From: Blastocatellia bacterium
GTDB lineage: Bacteria > Acidobacteriota > Blastocatellia > Chloracidobacteriales > JADJPF01
Direction: 5' to 3'
Length of the DNA stretch: 5,174 bases
Assembly (NCBI GenBank): GCA_016789295.1
Contig: JAEUQL010000307.1
Location: 1 to 5,174 of the forward strand
The translations under genes and the position numbers were made by a program. The notes under the pieces were generated by a model. The model was not told where the DNA came from. It was given only the letters and a program-made list of their open reading frames with translations, and did not search any database. Positions 1 to 5,174 of the stretch are shown here, one piece after another; within the stretch, counting starts at the first letter, position 1, and each line of letters opens with the position of its first letter.

Positions 1-475
1 TATTGCGTCCTTTCATTCTGGCACCCATTGCGAGGCCGGCTGTTATAGCAACCATATCTCCCAAATGGCTGATTGGTCCTACGAAGCCACGCTCAAGGTC
101 TGCAATATGTATATTGAGGTCACGCCCTTTCGAACCACCTTCAAAACGTGCCATATATTGCATAAAGATCTCTCTTGGTGTAGCCTTGCGTACCAGCAGT
201 GCTCCCATGTCACGAATGAGAGGGCTTAGGATGTCACCATCTTCAAGAGCGTAAGCAGTTCCTACAGCAGTAGCTTCTTGTCCAAGGCTGCGATAGAAGC
301 CTCCAATAACTTTGTTTTGGCGAAAGAGGTTTGTGAGGCGTTCTTCAACACTGCGCGTCAGCCTCATGTAGTAATAGAAATCTATATACTGCTCTTTGGT
401 AAGGGTTTTACTAGTAAGGCTAGTAAGGTTGCTGTTGGCGGTTTTCTTGACTTTTCTACTAGTTGTTTGAGCCAT
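1..475 (-). CDS. Thiamine-diphosphate-dependent 2-oxoacid dehydrogenase E1 component, alpha subunit (C-terminus off window)
   Basis: This is the N-terminal 158 residues of an E1 alpha subunit. The family performs the decarboxylating step of pyruvate, branched-chain 2-oxoacid or acetoin dehydrogenase complexes in the cytoplasm. Seen: a Lys/Thr/Ser-rich tail (residues 1-27), then the family block with GGFYRSLGQEA (58-68), IRDMG (87-91), SKGRDLNIHI (115-124) and GPISHLGD (133-140). The window ends before the expected GDG...N thiamine-diphosphate motif, so cofactor binding cannot be verified. The IRDMG and KGRDLNIH segments look closer to branched-chain 2-oxoacid E1 alpha (YREAG, KGRQMPVH) than to pyruvate E1 alpha (YRxHG); this is a comparison from memory, so the substrate is left open. 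The start is ATG at 475-473. An in-frame TGA lies at 496-494 with no other standard start between, and no clear Shine-Dalgarno is visible. An E1 beta and an E2 gene would be expected beyond the left edge. Confidence 0.9.
   Translation of the reverse strand, partial: MAQTTSRKVKKTANSNLTSLTSKTLTKEQYIDFYYYMRLTRSVEERLTNLFRQNKVIGGFYRSLGQEATAVGTAYALEDGDILSPLIRDMGALLVRKATPREIFMQYMARFEGGSKGRDLNIHIADLERGFVGPISHLGDMVAITAGLAMGARMKGRN
411..428 (-). repeat. Perfect tandem 9-bp repeat inside the E1-alpha N-terminal tail
   Basis: CTAGTAAGG occurs twice back to back on the plus strand (411-419 and 420-428). On the coding strand this gives a doubled Leu-Thr-Ser in the low-complexity N-terminal tail of the E1 alpha subunit. 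The repeat length is a multiple of three, so gain or loss of a unit would keep the reading frame. Confidence 0.8.
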
Positions 476-730
476 ATGAAGGATACTGCAGATTCAGAAA
501 TTTCACAGCTATTAAAAAGGATGGCAATACTATCATAAATCTCTTGAGAAATTCGAGTCTTTTACCCGAACAATAGCTACAAAGCAGAAGCTACAGAGAG
601 AGAGTTAAATTAGGAAATAAGTTTCTTTTTTCAAGCCTCCATAATTTTGGGGCTAGTCTACAAATAGGATAAGAGGTAGAGTTACTTACTAGTAGCTGAT
701 TTCAAAGGATCTTGGAGGGTAAAAAGAGCT
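476..730. other. Divergent intergenic region between the E1-alpha gene and the small membrane protein gene
   Basis: This 255-base spacer must hold the promoters of two divergent genes, yet no convincing -35/-10 pair was found on either strand. Weak -10-like boxes exist: TATGAT on the minus strand near 530-540, and CATAAT (640-645) and TAGGAT (665-670) on the plus strand, none with a good -35 partner. AGCTACA is repeated directly (575-581 and 589-595), followed by an (AG)5 run at 595-604. No open reading frame of note lies wholly inside it. Confidence 0.4.
714..718 (+). promoter_or_regulatory. Shine-Dalgarno GGAGG deciding the GTG start at 731
   Basis: GGAGG lies 12 bases before the GTG at 731, slightly further than usual. 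It is the only strong ribosome-binding sequence near the start. No ATG or other GTG lies in frame between this site and the stop codon at 677-679, which supports the GTG start and the plus-strand reading of the gene. Confidence 0.6.
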
Positions 731-1117
731 GTGGATTTAGATAAAGTTATAGCTTTTGTTACGCTACTTTTAACACTTAGTACAGCTTCAGAGAAATTGG
801 TTGAGATAGTAAAAAACCTCTTTCCTTTTCTTATGGAGAAGGATTTAACCAACAGTAGAAGAGAATCAAGAAGGTGTGCAACAATCCACCTTCTAACAGT
901 TTTGGCTGGGATAGCTACTGCCTTCTTATCTCGTTCTGCATTTCCACAAGAGATATTGGACACAAGCAAAGATTCAACAGTAGTTGGACTTGGACTTCTT
1001 GCAAGTGGAGGTTCGAGTTTATGGAACTCACTACTAAGCTATCTATTAAAGGTCAAAGATATTAAGAGTCTTGACCTTGAAGAACGGCAAAAACTAGTAG
1101 AAGAGACAAAGAAGTAG
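731..1117 (+). CDS. Small hydrophobic membrane protein of unknown function
   Basis: I do not recognise this 128-residue protein. Seen: hydrophobic stretches at about residues 4-18, 50-68 and 83-105. Between the first two lies a basic segment with RRESRR (43-48). A Gly/Ser-rich turn ASGGSSLWNSLL (91-102) sits in the last hydrophobic segment, and the C-terminal tail is charged (107-128, many Lys, Glu and Asp). This fits two or three membrane passes with a cytoplasmic, helical tail. No catalytic motif, cysteine pair or export signal is visible. The start is GTG with GGAGG 12 bases upstream. It is the only plus-strand gene here and ends 14 bases from the stop of the convergent DUF3810 gene, so it is probably transcribed alone. 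The small size and hydrophobic hairpin make a holin-like protein possible, but no lysis genes are nearby and that is only a guess. Confidence 0.7.
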   Translation: MDLDKVIAFVTLLLTLSTASEKLVEIVKNLFPFLMEKDLTNSRRESRRCATIHLLTVLAGIATAFLSRSAFPQEILDTSKDSTVVGLGLLASGGSSLWNSLLSYLLKVKDIKSLDLEERQKLVEETKK

Positions 1118-1131
1118 TATGCTGAAAGTCT

Positions 1132-2259
1132 CTAAAAATTGTTAGGAAAAGTATTCGCATAGTAACTGATCAGAAGCTGAACTACTTCGTCATAGTTATC
1201 TATTCCAGACTTGACGCGATTGGCTTTCAAGTAGCTATTATTGATAGCTTCAGAAAGTTCTGTAAGTTGGCTGTGGTGTTGATTCCAGAATGCAGTGCTT
1301 TCTCTGAGGTCTTCTTTTGGCCCTATTTCTATCAACTTAACTACCTCTTTATACTTTTCTGGATCGATCAGATAGAAAGTAGCGAGGATATGACGCATAG
1401 CCATCAAGTAGCCACAGTAACGGATGTATGCGTCAGAAGATTTTATGCAGACCAGAAAAGCTATGAAATTTGCTTCGTCTTCGAGGGCAAAACCTCGTTG
1501 GTGAGCCTTCTCGTGTGCGATGGAGAAGGGGAGTTCTGACGCTGGCTGCTCACGGTTGAAGTTTGGCTCTCCTGTAAATGGGGAGTAGATACCAGAAATG
1601 CCAAGCAGTGTGAAGATATGGGAACTGATGATCGGTTTGGGCTGTCCATACTCTACTTTGGAAAGAGGTATAAGCTCAGGATTTTGTTGATATGACAGCT
1701 CTATTTTATGGTAGATATCTGCCATTTTTTTGGAGTCAAACTCTGTTGGAGGTTGGCAGTAGTTTCTATTTACTTGGTCTATCAAGAATCTGCATAGCTG
1801 TTCAAGCTGTTTTTCACTCATCTGCCGTTTTTTGAGTGCAAGGTTATCTGAAAGTGGTCGGCGAGCATAATTGAGTCCCCAGATGAGTAGAAAGATCAGA
1901 AATGACGTGGCCAAGAGTTCACTAAGATTAAGAAGTCGGCAAGAGAGAAACTCTTTGTAGCTAACTCTACCTTTTGAGATCCATACTATATCTCTGGCAA
2001 TTACTATTGTTATTAGGGTAGCTGTTAGAGCAACTACAAGCTCTGCTAAAGAGAAGAAGAAAAGTCTATTGAAAAGAGAGAGTGTTTGGATAATGTAAGG
2101 ATATATAGTACGGCTGTAGTGTATTTCTACAGCGTCAGGACATTTGCTGGCAATCGATTGAATAGTGTAGACCAGCAGAAACAGGCCAAGGGAGACTTTC
2201 CAACGCAGTCTCTTGTTTGCTAAAAAGTTTTTCTTAAAAGTTGAAATATGTCTCTTCAC
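1132..2259 (-). CDS. DUF3810-type membrane protein with HExxH zinc-metalloprotease motif
   Basis: The 375-residue protein matches the pattern of the DUF3810 family as I recall it; its members have no established substrate. Seen: three likely membrane segments at about residues 21-37, 66-90 and 113-130, then a soluble domain. That domain carries IAHEKAHQRGF (247-257) with HEKAH at 249-253, closely followed by EDEANF (260-265). The two histidines and a glutamate from the second motif (E260 or E262) could bind zinc, with E250 as the catalytic base, as in gluzincin peptidases; this is inference from the motifs. The start is GTG at 2259. GAGG lies only 4 bases before it, and an in-frame TGA sits at 2268-2266, so no earlier start is possible. 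It lies downstream of tlpA but is separated by 134 bases containing a hairpin, so it is probably a separate transcription unit. It converges on the small membrane protein gene with a 14-base gap. Confidence 0.85.
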   Translation of the reverse strand: MKRHISTFKKNFLANKRLRWKVSLGLFLLVYTIQSIASKCPDAVEIHYSRTIYPYIIQTLSLFNRLFFFSLAELVVALTATLITIVIARDIVWISKGRVSYKEFLSCRLLNLSELLATSFLIFLLIWGLNYARRPLSDNLALKKRQMSEKQLEQLCRFLIDQVNRNYCQPPTEFDSKKMADIYHKIELSYQQNPELIPLSKVEYGQPKPIISSHIFTLLGISGIYSPFTGEPNFNREQPASELPFSIAHEKAHQRGFALEDEANFIAFLVCIKSSDAYIRYCGYLMAMRHILATFYLIDPEKYKEVVKLIEIGPKEDLRESTAFWNQHHSQLTELSEAINNSYLKANRVKSGIDNYDEVVQLLISYYANTFPNNF

Positions 2260-2263
2260 ACTT

Positions 2264-2267
2264 CCTC
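2264..2267 (-). promoter_or_regulatory. Closely spaced Shine-Dalgarno for the DUF3810 GTG start
   Basis: Read on the minus strand, TGAGGAAGT directly precedes the GTG start. GAGG is 4 bases from the start codon, closer than usual. Together with the rare GTG start this suggests modest translation. The TGA overlapping this site closes the frame upstream and so fixes the start. Confidence 0.5.
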
Positions 2268-2282
2268 AAAACGCTATTTTCT

Positions 2283-2319
2283 ATAGTTTTCTAGTTTATC
2301 AAACAGTAGAGAAAACTAT
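2283..2319. repeat. AT-rich nested inverted repeat upstream of the DUF3810 gene
   Basis: ATAGTTTTCT at 2283-2292 is the perfect reverse complement of AGAAAACTAT at 2310-2319, separated by 17 bases. Inside the spacer, GTTT (2294-2297) pairs with AAAC (2301-2304) around a 3-base loop. The element ends 24 bases before the DUF3810 start codon, so it could be an operator or a leader hairpin in that gene's transcript. No convincing promoter could be placed beside it. Confidence 0.5.
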
Positions 2320-2356
2320 TGCTATATTTTTGTTAAGAGTTATGGAAGTAGAAATT

Positions 2357-2382
2357 GTAGAGCAGAGGATAGTCTGCTCTAC
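2357..2382 (-). terminator. Strong hairpin after tlpA, probable terminator of the pepA-tlpA operon
   Basis: GTAGAGCAGA (2357-2366) is perfectly complementary to TCTGCTCTAC (2373-2382), giving a 10-bp stem with a 6-base loop. It begins 11 bases beyond the tlpA stop in the direction of transcription. The sequence after the stem reads AATTTCTACTT, so the U-tract expected of an intrinsic terminator is weak and broken. It may instead protect the 3' end of the transcript or stop it only partly. Confidence 0.55.
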
Positions 2383-2393
2383 CTTGTGGAATC

Positions 2394-2933
2394 TTATTCT
2401 GCAAGCAATGGTGTAAGCTGTTTATCAAGTTCTTCTTGGGAGATGTAGCCAATGTGCTGTTCTCTTATGTTGCCCTTTTTGTCTATGAATATAGTAGTTG
2501 GAAAGACCCCAATCTCTCCGAAATATGATTTCTGGTTACTACCAAAGATCAGAGGGTAGTTGATAGTATTTCCCACACCGCTTTTAGTGAAGTCGTGTAT
2601 AGCACTCTCTTCATCGTCATATGAAATGCCCAGTATAGTCAGCTTATCATTATACTTCTGCTGTGCTTTTACAAAGGAAGGGATCTCTTTTCGACAAGGT
2701 CCACACCAGGTAGCCCAGAAGTTGACAATTACTACTTTGCCTTGCAGAGAGCTAGGCGTATATTTTTTCCCTTTAAGGTCGAGGTAGGTAAAGTCTGGAG
2801 CTTTCTGCGTTTTTTTGCTTGCTGCTTTATTTTGTGCTGTTCTCTGGTTGGTTTTTGCTTCTGTACTCATGTCTACAGAAACAGCAACAAAAGAGAGTGC
2901 TACAAACAGCAGTAATGAGAAGATTTTTTTCAT
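2394..2933 (-). CDS. TlpA/ResA-type exported thiol-disulfide oxidoreductase
   Basis: This 179-residue thioredoxin-fold protein of the TlpA/AhpC-TSA class is expected to work outside the cytoplasm, reducing or exchanging disulfides. In relatives the targets include c-type cytochrome apoproteins and copper-centre proteins. Seen: an N-terminal signal or anchor (MKK, then hydrophobic residues 4-20) without a lipobox cysteine; a Lys/Gln/Thr/Ala-rich linker (about 26-45); APDFTYLDLKGK opening the fold; VVIVNFWATWCGPC (67-80) with the redox pair C77/C80; and the cis-proline in VFPTT (P145). No other cysteines occur, and the length is normal for the class. The start is ATG at 2933 with AAAGG 7 bases upstream. 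It follows pepA by 26 bases and is probably cotranscribed. No cytochrome-maturation genes are visible here, so its partner is unknown. Confidence 0.92.
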   Translation of the reverse strand: MKKIFSLLLFVALSFVAVSVDMSTEAKTNQRTAQNKAASKKTQKAPDFTYLDLKGKKYTPSSLQGKVVIVNFWATWCGPCRKEIPSFVKAQQKYNDKLTILGISYDDEESAIHDFTKSGVGNTINYPLIFGSNQKSYFGEIGVFPTTIFIDKKGNIREQHIGYISQEELDKQLTPLLAE

Positions 2934-2959
2934 AGTCTATCCTTTCCATTAAGACCCAA

Positions 2960-4465
2960 TCAGTTTTGGGATGCTCGTGAGAGCAGAAACTCTACAAGAG
3001 TCTTAACTCCATAGCCTGTAGGTCCTTTTGCCATATATGGTTTGTTCTCTTCTAGCCAAGCCGTTCCGGCAATATCTAGGTGTGCCCAAGGCTTGTCTGC
3101 TACAAACTCTTTAAGGAAGGCTCCGGCTGTGATGCTGCCTGCACCTTTGCTGCCAAGATTCTTAATATCTGCAATGTCACTTTTGATCATTTCGCTATAT
3201 TCGTCGTCGAGTGGCATTTGCCAAAGTTTCTCTCCAGCTTTCAAGCTTGCTGCTTCTATCTCATCTATCAGTTGCTGATCTGACCCCATTAAAGCTGCTC
3301 GCAGTGTGCCAAGTGCTACAACACAAGCACCAGTGAGAGTTGCAAGGTCTATGATGCAGGCTGGATTCTGGCCTACAGCATAGTGAATGGCATCAGCTAG
3401 TATCAACCTTCCTTCAGCGTCTGTATCTATGACTTCAATAGTCTTTCCAGAAGATGCTTTTAAAACGTCTCCAGGTTTGTAAGATTTTCCGGAAGGCAGG
3501 TTTTCTGATGCAGGGATAATTCCAATAACGTCAATCTCTGGTTTGAGTTTGGCTATGGCAAGCATTGTTCCTGCTACTGTAGCTCCTCCAGACATGTCCA
3601 TCTTCATCTCCCACATCCCTTCACGAGGTTTGATACAGAGACCACCAGAGTCAAAAGTGATGCCTTTGCCAACGAGTGCTACAGGATTGTTTCCACCTTT
3701 GCCATTGTGGCGAAGTACCATAAGCTGTGCCGGTTCGTCAGAGCCACGAGAAACAGCAAGAAGTGCACCCATGCCAAGTTCTTGCATCTGCTCTTCGTCA
3801 AGGACTTCATAAGTAAGTCCTACAGATGCAGACATCTCTGCTACACGTTTTGCAAATTCTTTAGGAGTAAGTGTGCTGCCTGGCTCTACACATAAGTCAC
3901 GTGTAAAGTTAGTTGCTTCGGCAGTTATTGTTGCTCTCTCTATAGATTTTGTAGCAGAGGCTTCATCTATCTGGCCATCAAGCGCAATAGAGAAGGTTTT
4001 TAAGTTGAATATATCTTCTTTCTTGTTTTTGTATTTTTCTAGATCATAGATGCCAGTGAGAACAGACTCAACTATTGAGCAAATGGCTGAGGATTTTTCT
4101 AATGATTCTGGCCAATCTTCGCAACGAGCTATCAGGGATAATCTAGATATCTTCTTTTTTGCTGCAAACCGTGCAGCAGTTGCAGCAACTTGTCCTAGTG
4201 TGTTTGCAGAAAGATCTTTCTTGCTTCCTACTCCAACAAGAATTAGCCTTGAAGCTTTGACAGTTTGTTGCAAATGTATGTAAGCAACTTCGGAGAGTTT
4301 ACCTTTTATCTCTCCTACTTCTATGGCTGAACCAACAACGCCATTGGTTAATTGGTCAAGCTTTTGTAAGAAACCTTCTTGGACTGTTTCAGCCTTAAAA
4401 ACAGGAATGACCAATGCGTCACAGTCTATCTCTTCGAGCCTATTTTTTTCTAACTCGATCTTCAT
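2960..4465 (-). CDS. pepA: Leucyl aminopeptidase (cytosol aminopeptidase, peptidase family M17)
   Basis: The enzyme removes N-terminal amino acids from peptides in the cytoplasm, using two metal ions, normally as a hexamer. From the ATG at 4465 it is 501 residues, close to the 503 of E. coli PepA. Seen: a variable N-terminal domain (about 1-160) and a catalytic domain with GKGITFDSGG (266-275), KMDMSGG (288-294) and DTDAEGRL (347-354). Every key residue is present at a constant offset of 3 from E. coli PepA: metal ligands K267, D272, D290, D349 and E351, and catalytic K279 and R353. The signature has Asp where the usual form NTDAEGRL has Asn. An in-frame TTG at 4480 would add five residues, but it overlaps the GAGGAA that serves the ATG, so the ATG is preferred. 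It is probably the first gene of an operon with tlpA. E. coli PepA also binds DNA; nothing here tests that role. Confidence 0.97.
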   Translation of the reverse strand: MKIELEKNRLEEIDCDALVIPVFKAETVQEGFLQKLDQLTNGVVGSAIEVGEIKGKLSEVAYIHLQQTVKASRLILVGVGSKKDLSANTLGQVAATAARFAAKKKISRLSLIARCEDWPESLEKSSAICSIVESVLTGIYDLEKYKNKKEDIFNLKTFSIALDGQIDEASATKSIERATITAEATNFTRDLCVEPGSTLTPKEFAKRVAEMSASVGLTYEVLDEEQMQELGMGALLAVSRGSDEPAQLMVLRHNGKGGNNPVALVGKGITFDSGGLCIKPREGMWEMKMDMSGGATVAGTMLAIAKLKPEIDVIGIIPASENLPSGKSYKPGDVLKASSGKTIEVIDTDAEGRLILADAIHYAVGQNPACIIDLATLTGACVVALGTLRAALMGSDQQLIDEIEAASLKAGEKLWQMPLDDEYSEMIKSDIADIKNLGSKGAGSITAGAFLKEFVADKPWAHLDIAGTAWLEENKPYMAKGPTGYGVKTLVEFLLSRASQN

Positions 4466-4472
4466 TACTTGA

Positions 4473-4478
4473 TTCCTC
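4473..4478 (-). promoter_or_regulatory. Shine-Dalgarno deciding the pepA start
   Basis: On the minus strand GAGGAA lies 7 bases before the ATG at 4465-4463, ideal spacing. The in-frame TTG at 4480-4478 shares its last base with this site and has no comparable site of its own. The annotated start should therefore be the ATG, giving 501 rather than 506 residues. Confidence 0.8.
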
Positions 4479-4504
4479 AAAATTGATATATGGCAAAAAA
4501 TGGC

Positions 4505-4513
4505 ATTATAACA
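4505..4513 (-). promoter_or_regulatory. Extended -10 promoter candidate for the pepA-tlpA operon
   Basis: Read on the minus strand the sequence is TGTTATAAT: a consensus TATAAT (4510-4505) with the extended TGn (4513-4511). No good -35 is found 16-18 bases upstream, which would fall inside the end of the isocitrate dehydrogenase gene; extended -10 promoters can work without one. The expected start of transcription is about 4498, leaving a leader of roughly 33 bases. A direct repeat TGGCA-AAAAA-TGGCA (plus strand, 4491-4505) lies over the predicted start. Confidence 0.6.
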
Positions 4514-4522
4514 GAGAAATTA

Positions 4523-5174
4523 CTAACTTCTGCCTTCTACACGCCGGGCTATTGCTTCTGTAAATTCTGTTGTACTTGCAGTTCCACCTAGATCCCTTGT
4601 CAGTATTTTTCCTTCTGAGAGTACACTTTCAAGAGCTACATCTATTTTGGCTGCTGCTTGAGTCTCATTTATGTGGTTGAGCATCAGTACAGAAGTTTTG
4701 ATAAGAGCTGTTGGGTTTGCCCAGTTCTTGCCTGAAATGTCTGGAGCTGAACCATGGACGGCTTCAAAGATTGCTGCTGTTTCACCAATATTTGCACCTG
4801 GAACTATTCCAAGCCCTCCTACTAAACCAGCCGCAAGGTCAGATACTATATCGCCATAAAGATTTTCAAGTAGCAGAACATCAAACTGCTCTGGTCGCAT
4901 AACGAGTTGCATACAGGCATTGTCTACGATCTTTTCATCACTTTGTATATCAGGAAACTGCTTTGCTACTTCCCGAACGCATTCAAGAAAGAGTCCATCA
5001 GAGAGTTTCATTATGTTGGCTTTGTGAATGGCAGTTACTCTTTTTCTCGAATGTTTTCTTGCATATTCGAACGCAAAACGTGCAATACGACTACTGGCTT
5101 TTTCGGTGATGATCTTAAGACTTTCTACTACACCTGGAACAACCACGTGTTCAAGACCTGCGTAGAGGTCTTCT
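4523..5174 (-). CDS. NAD-dependent isocitrate dehydrogenase, C-terminal 216 residues (N-terminus off window)
   Basis: The enzyme oxidatively decarboxylates isocitrate to 2-oxoglutarate in the tricarboxylic acid cycle. The frame is open to the right edge and begins EDLYAGLEH, so a GTG at 5146 is internal and not the start; roughly 120 residues are missing. Counting from the first whole codon, Y4 and K51 (in IHKANIMK) match the catalytic Tyr160 and Lys230 of E. coli isocitrate dehydrogenase. D84, D108 and D112 match its metal-binding Asp283, Asp307 and Asp311. The HGSAPDISG segment (140-148) has Asp-Ile where the NADP enzyme has Lys344-Tyr345, which is the NAD-type pattern. HKANIMKLSDGLF resembles NAD-isocitrate dehydrogenase of the mitochondrial type rather than isopropylmalate dehydrogenase (DKANV). 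Homoisocitrate dehydrogenase is a less likely alternative. The stop is 57 bases before pepA, and no terminator is seen between them, so read-through into pepA is possible. Confidence 0.9.
   Translation of the reverse strand, partial: EDLYAGLEHVVVPGVVESLKIITEKASSRIARFAFEYARKHSRKRVTAIHKANIMKLSDGLFLECVREVAKQFPDIQSDEKIVDNACMQLVMRPEQFDVLLLENLYGDIVSDLAAGLVGGLGIVPGANIGETAAIFEAVHGSAPDISGKNWANPTALIKTSVLMLNHINETQAAAKIDVALESVLSEGKILTRDLGGTASTTEFTEAIARRVEGRS

Noticed and set aside
3..254. Plus-strand open frame at the left edge
   Set aside because: It lies antisense to a clear E1 alpha coding sequence and has no protein-like features of its own.
278..538. Plus-strand open frame running into the divergent spacer
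   Set aside because: Most of it is antisense to the E1 alpha gene; there is no ribosome-binding site and no recognisable domain.
634..654. Inverted repeat AGCC...GGCT in the divergent spacer as a terminator
   Set aside because: The stem is short with a bulge and has no T-run after it on either strand, and no gene ends there.
682..969. A 95-codon minus-strand open frame opposite the small membrane protein gene
   Set aside because: It starts with TTG, has no good ribosome-binding site and reads as a Ser/Lys-rich sequence without family features. The plus-strand frame has GGAGG and well-defined hydrophobic segments.
2955..2970. CCCAA/TTGGG hairpin over the pepA stop codon
   Set aside because: It has only a 5-bp stem with no U-tract, and tlpA follows closely with its own ribosome-binding site; likely chance.
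3543..3812. Plus-strand open frame, with others, inside pepA
   Set aside because: These are antisense shadows of the conserved M17 catalytic domain, with Pro/Ser/Cys-rich composition typical of shadows.
4523..5146. Isocitrate dehydrogenase read as a complete gene starting at the GTG at 5146
   Set aside because: Codons before the GTG continue in frame as EDLYAGLEH, the conserved substrate-tyrosine segment, so the gene extends off the window.
1..5174. CRISPR array, insertion sequence, tRNA or phage module
   Set aside because: No regularly spaced repeats, transposase-like frame with terminal repeats, tRNA cloverleaf or structural phage gene was found on reading both strands.

Overview
The window reads as an ordinary stretch of a free-living, respiring bacterial chromosome, AT-leaning by eye (not counted). 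The cell envelope is probably Gram-negative: there is a secreted TlpA-type thioredoxin, and the central-metabolism genes point to a tricarboxylic acid cycle and a 2-oxoacid dehydrogenase complex. The lineage cannot be fixed from the sequence alone. The form of the E1-alpha protein recalls Acidobacteriota homologues, but that is from memory and is only a weak lead. No mobile element, phage module, CRISPR array, tRNA or rRNA was seen.

Layout from left to right. At 1-475 (minus) is the N-terminal 158 residues of a thiamine-diphosphate-dependent 2-oxoacid dehydrogenase E1 alpha subunit; its C-terminal part lies off the left edge. A 255-base divergent spacer (476-730) follows. At 731-1117 (plus) is a small, unrecognised, very hydrophobic protein, the only plus-strand gene. 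It meets, tail to tail with only 14 bases between, a minus-strand gene at 1132-2259 for a DUF3810-type membrane protein carrying an HExxH zinc-protease motif. A 134-base spacer (2260-2393) holds a strong hairpin that may terminate the upstream operon, and a second, AT-rich nested inverted repeat just upstream of the DUF3810 start. Then come tlpA-like (2394-2933) and leucyl aminopeptidase pepA (2960-4465), both minus and 26 bases apart, very likely one operon read from an extended -10 promoter near 4505-4513. At 4523-5174 (minus) is the C-terminal 216 residues of an NAD-type isocitrate dehydrogenase, whose N-terminus lies off the right edge.

The two edge genes belong to carbon oxidation: isocitrate to 2-oxoglutarate, and 2-oxoacid to acyl-CoA. 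The pepA-tlpA pair combines cytoplasmic peptide turnover with an exported thiol-disulfide protein; no direct functional link is obvious. The DUF3810 protein and the small membrane protein are the least understood genes. I found no convincing evidence of a new multi-gene system. The points most worth a look are the DUF3810 protease-like protein, the orphan membrane protein, and the structured spacer at 2260-2393.
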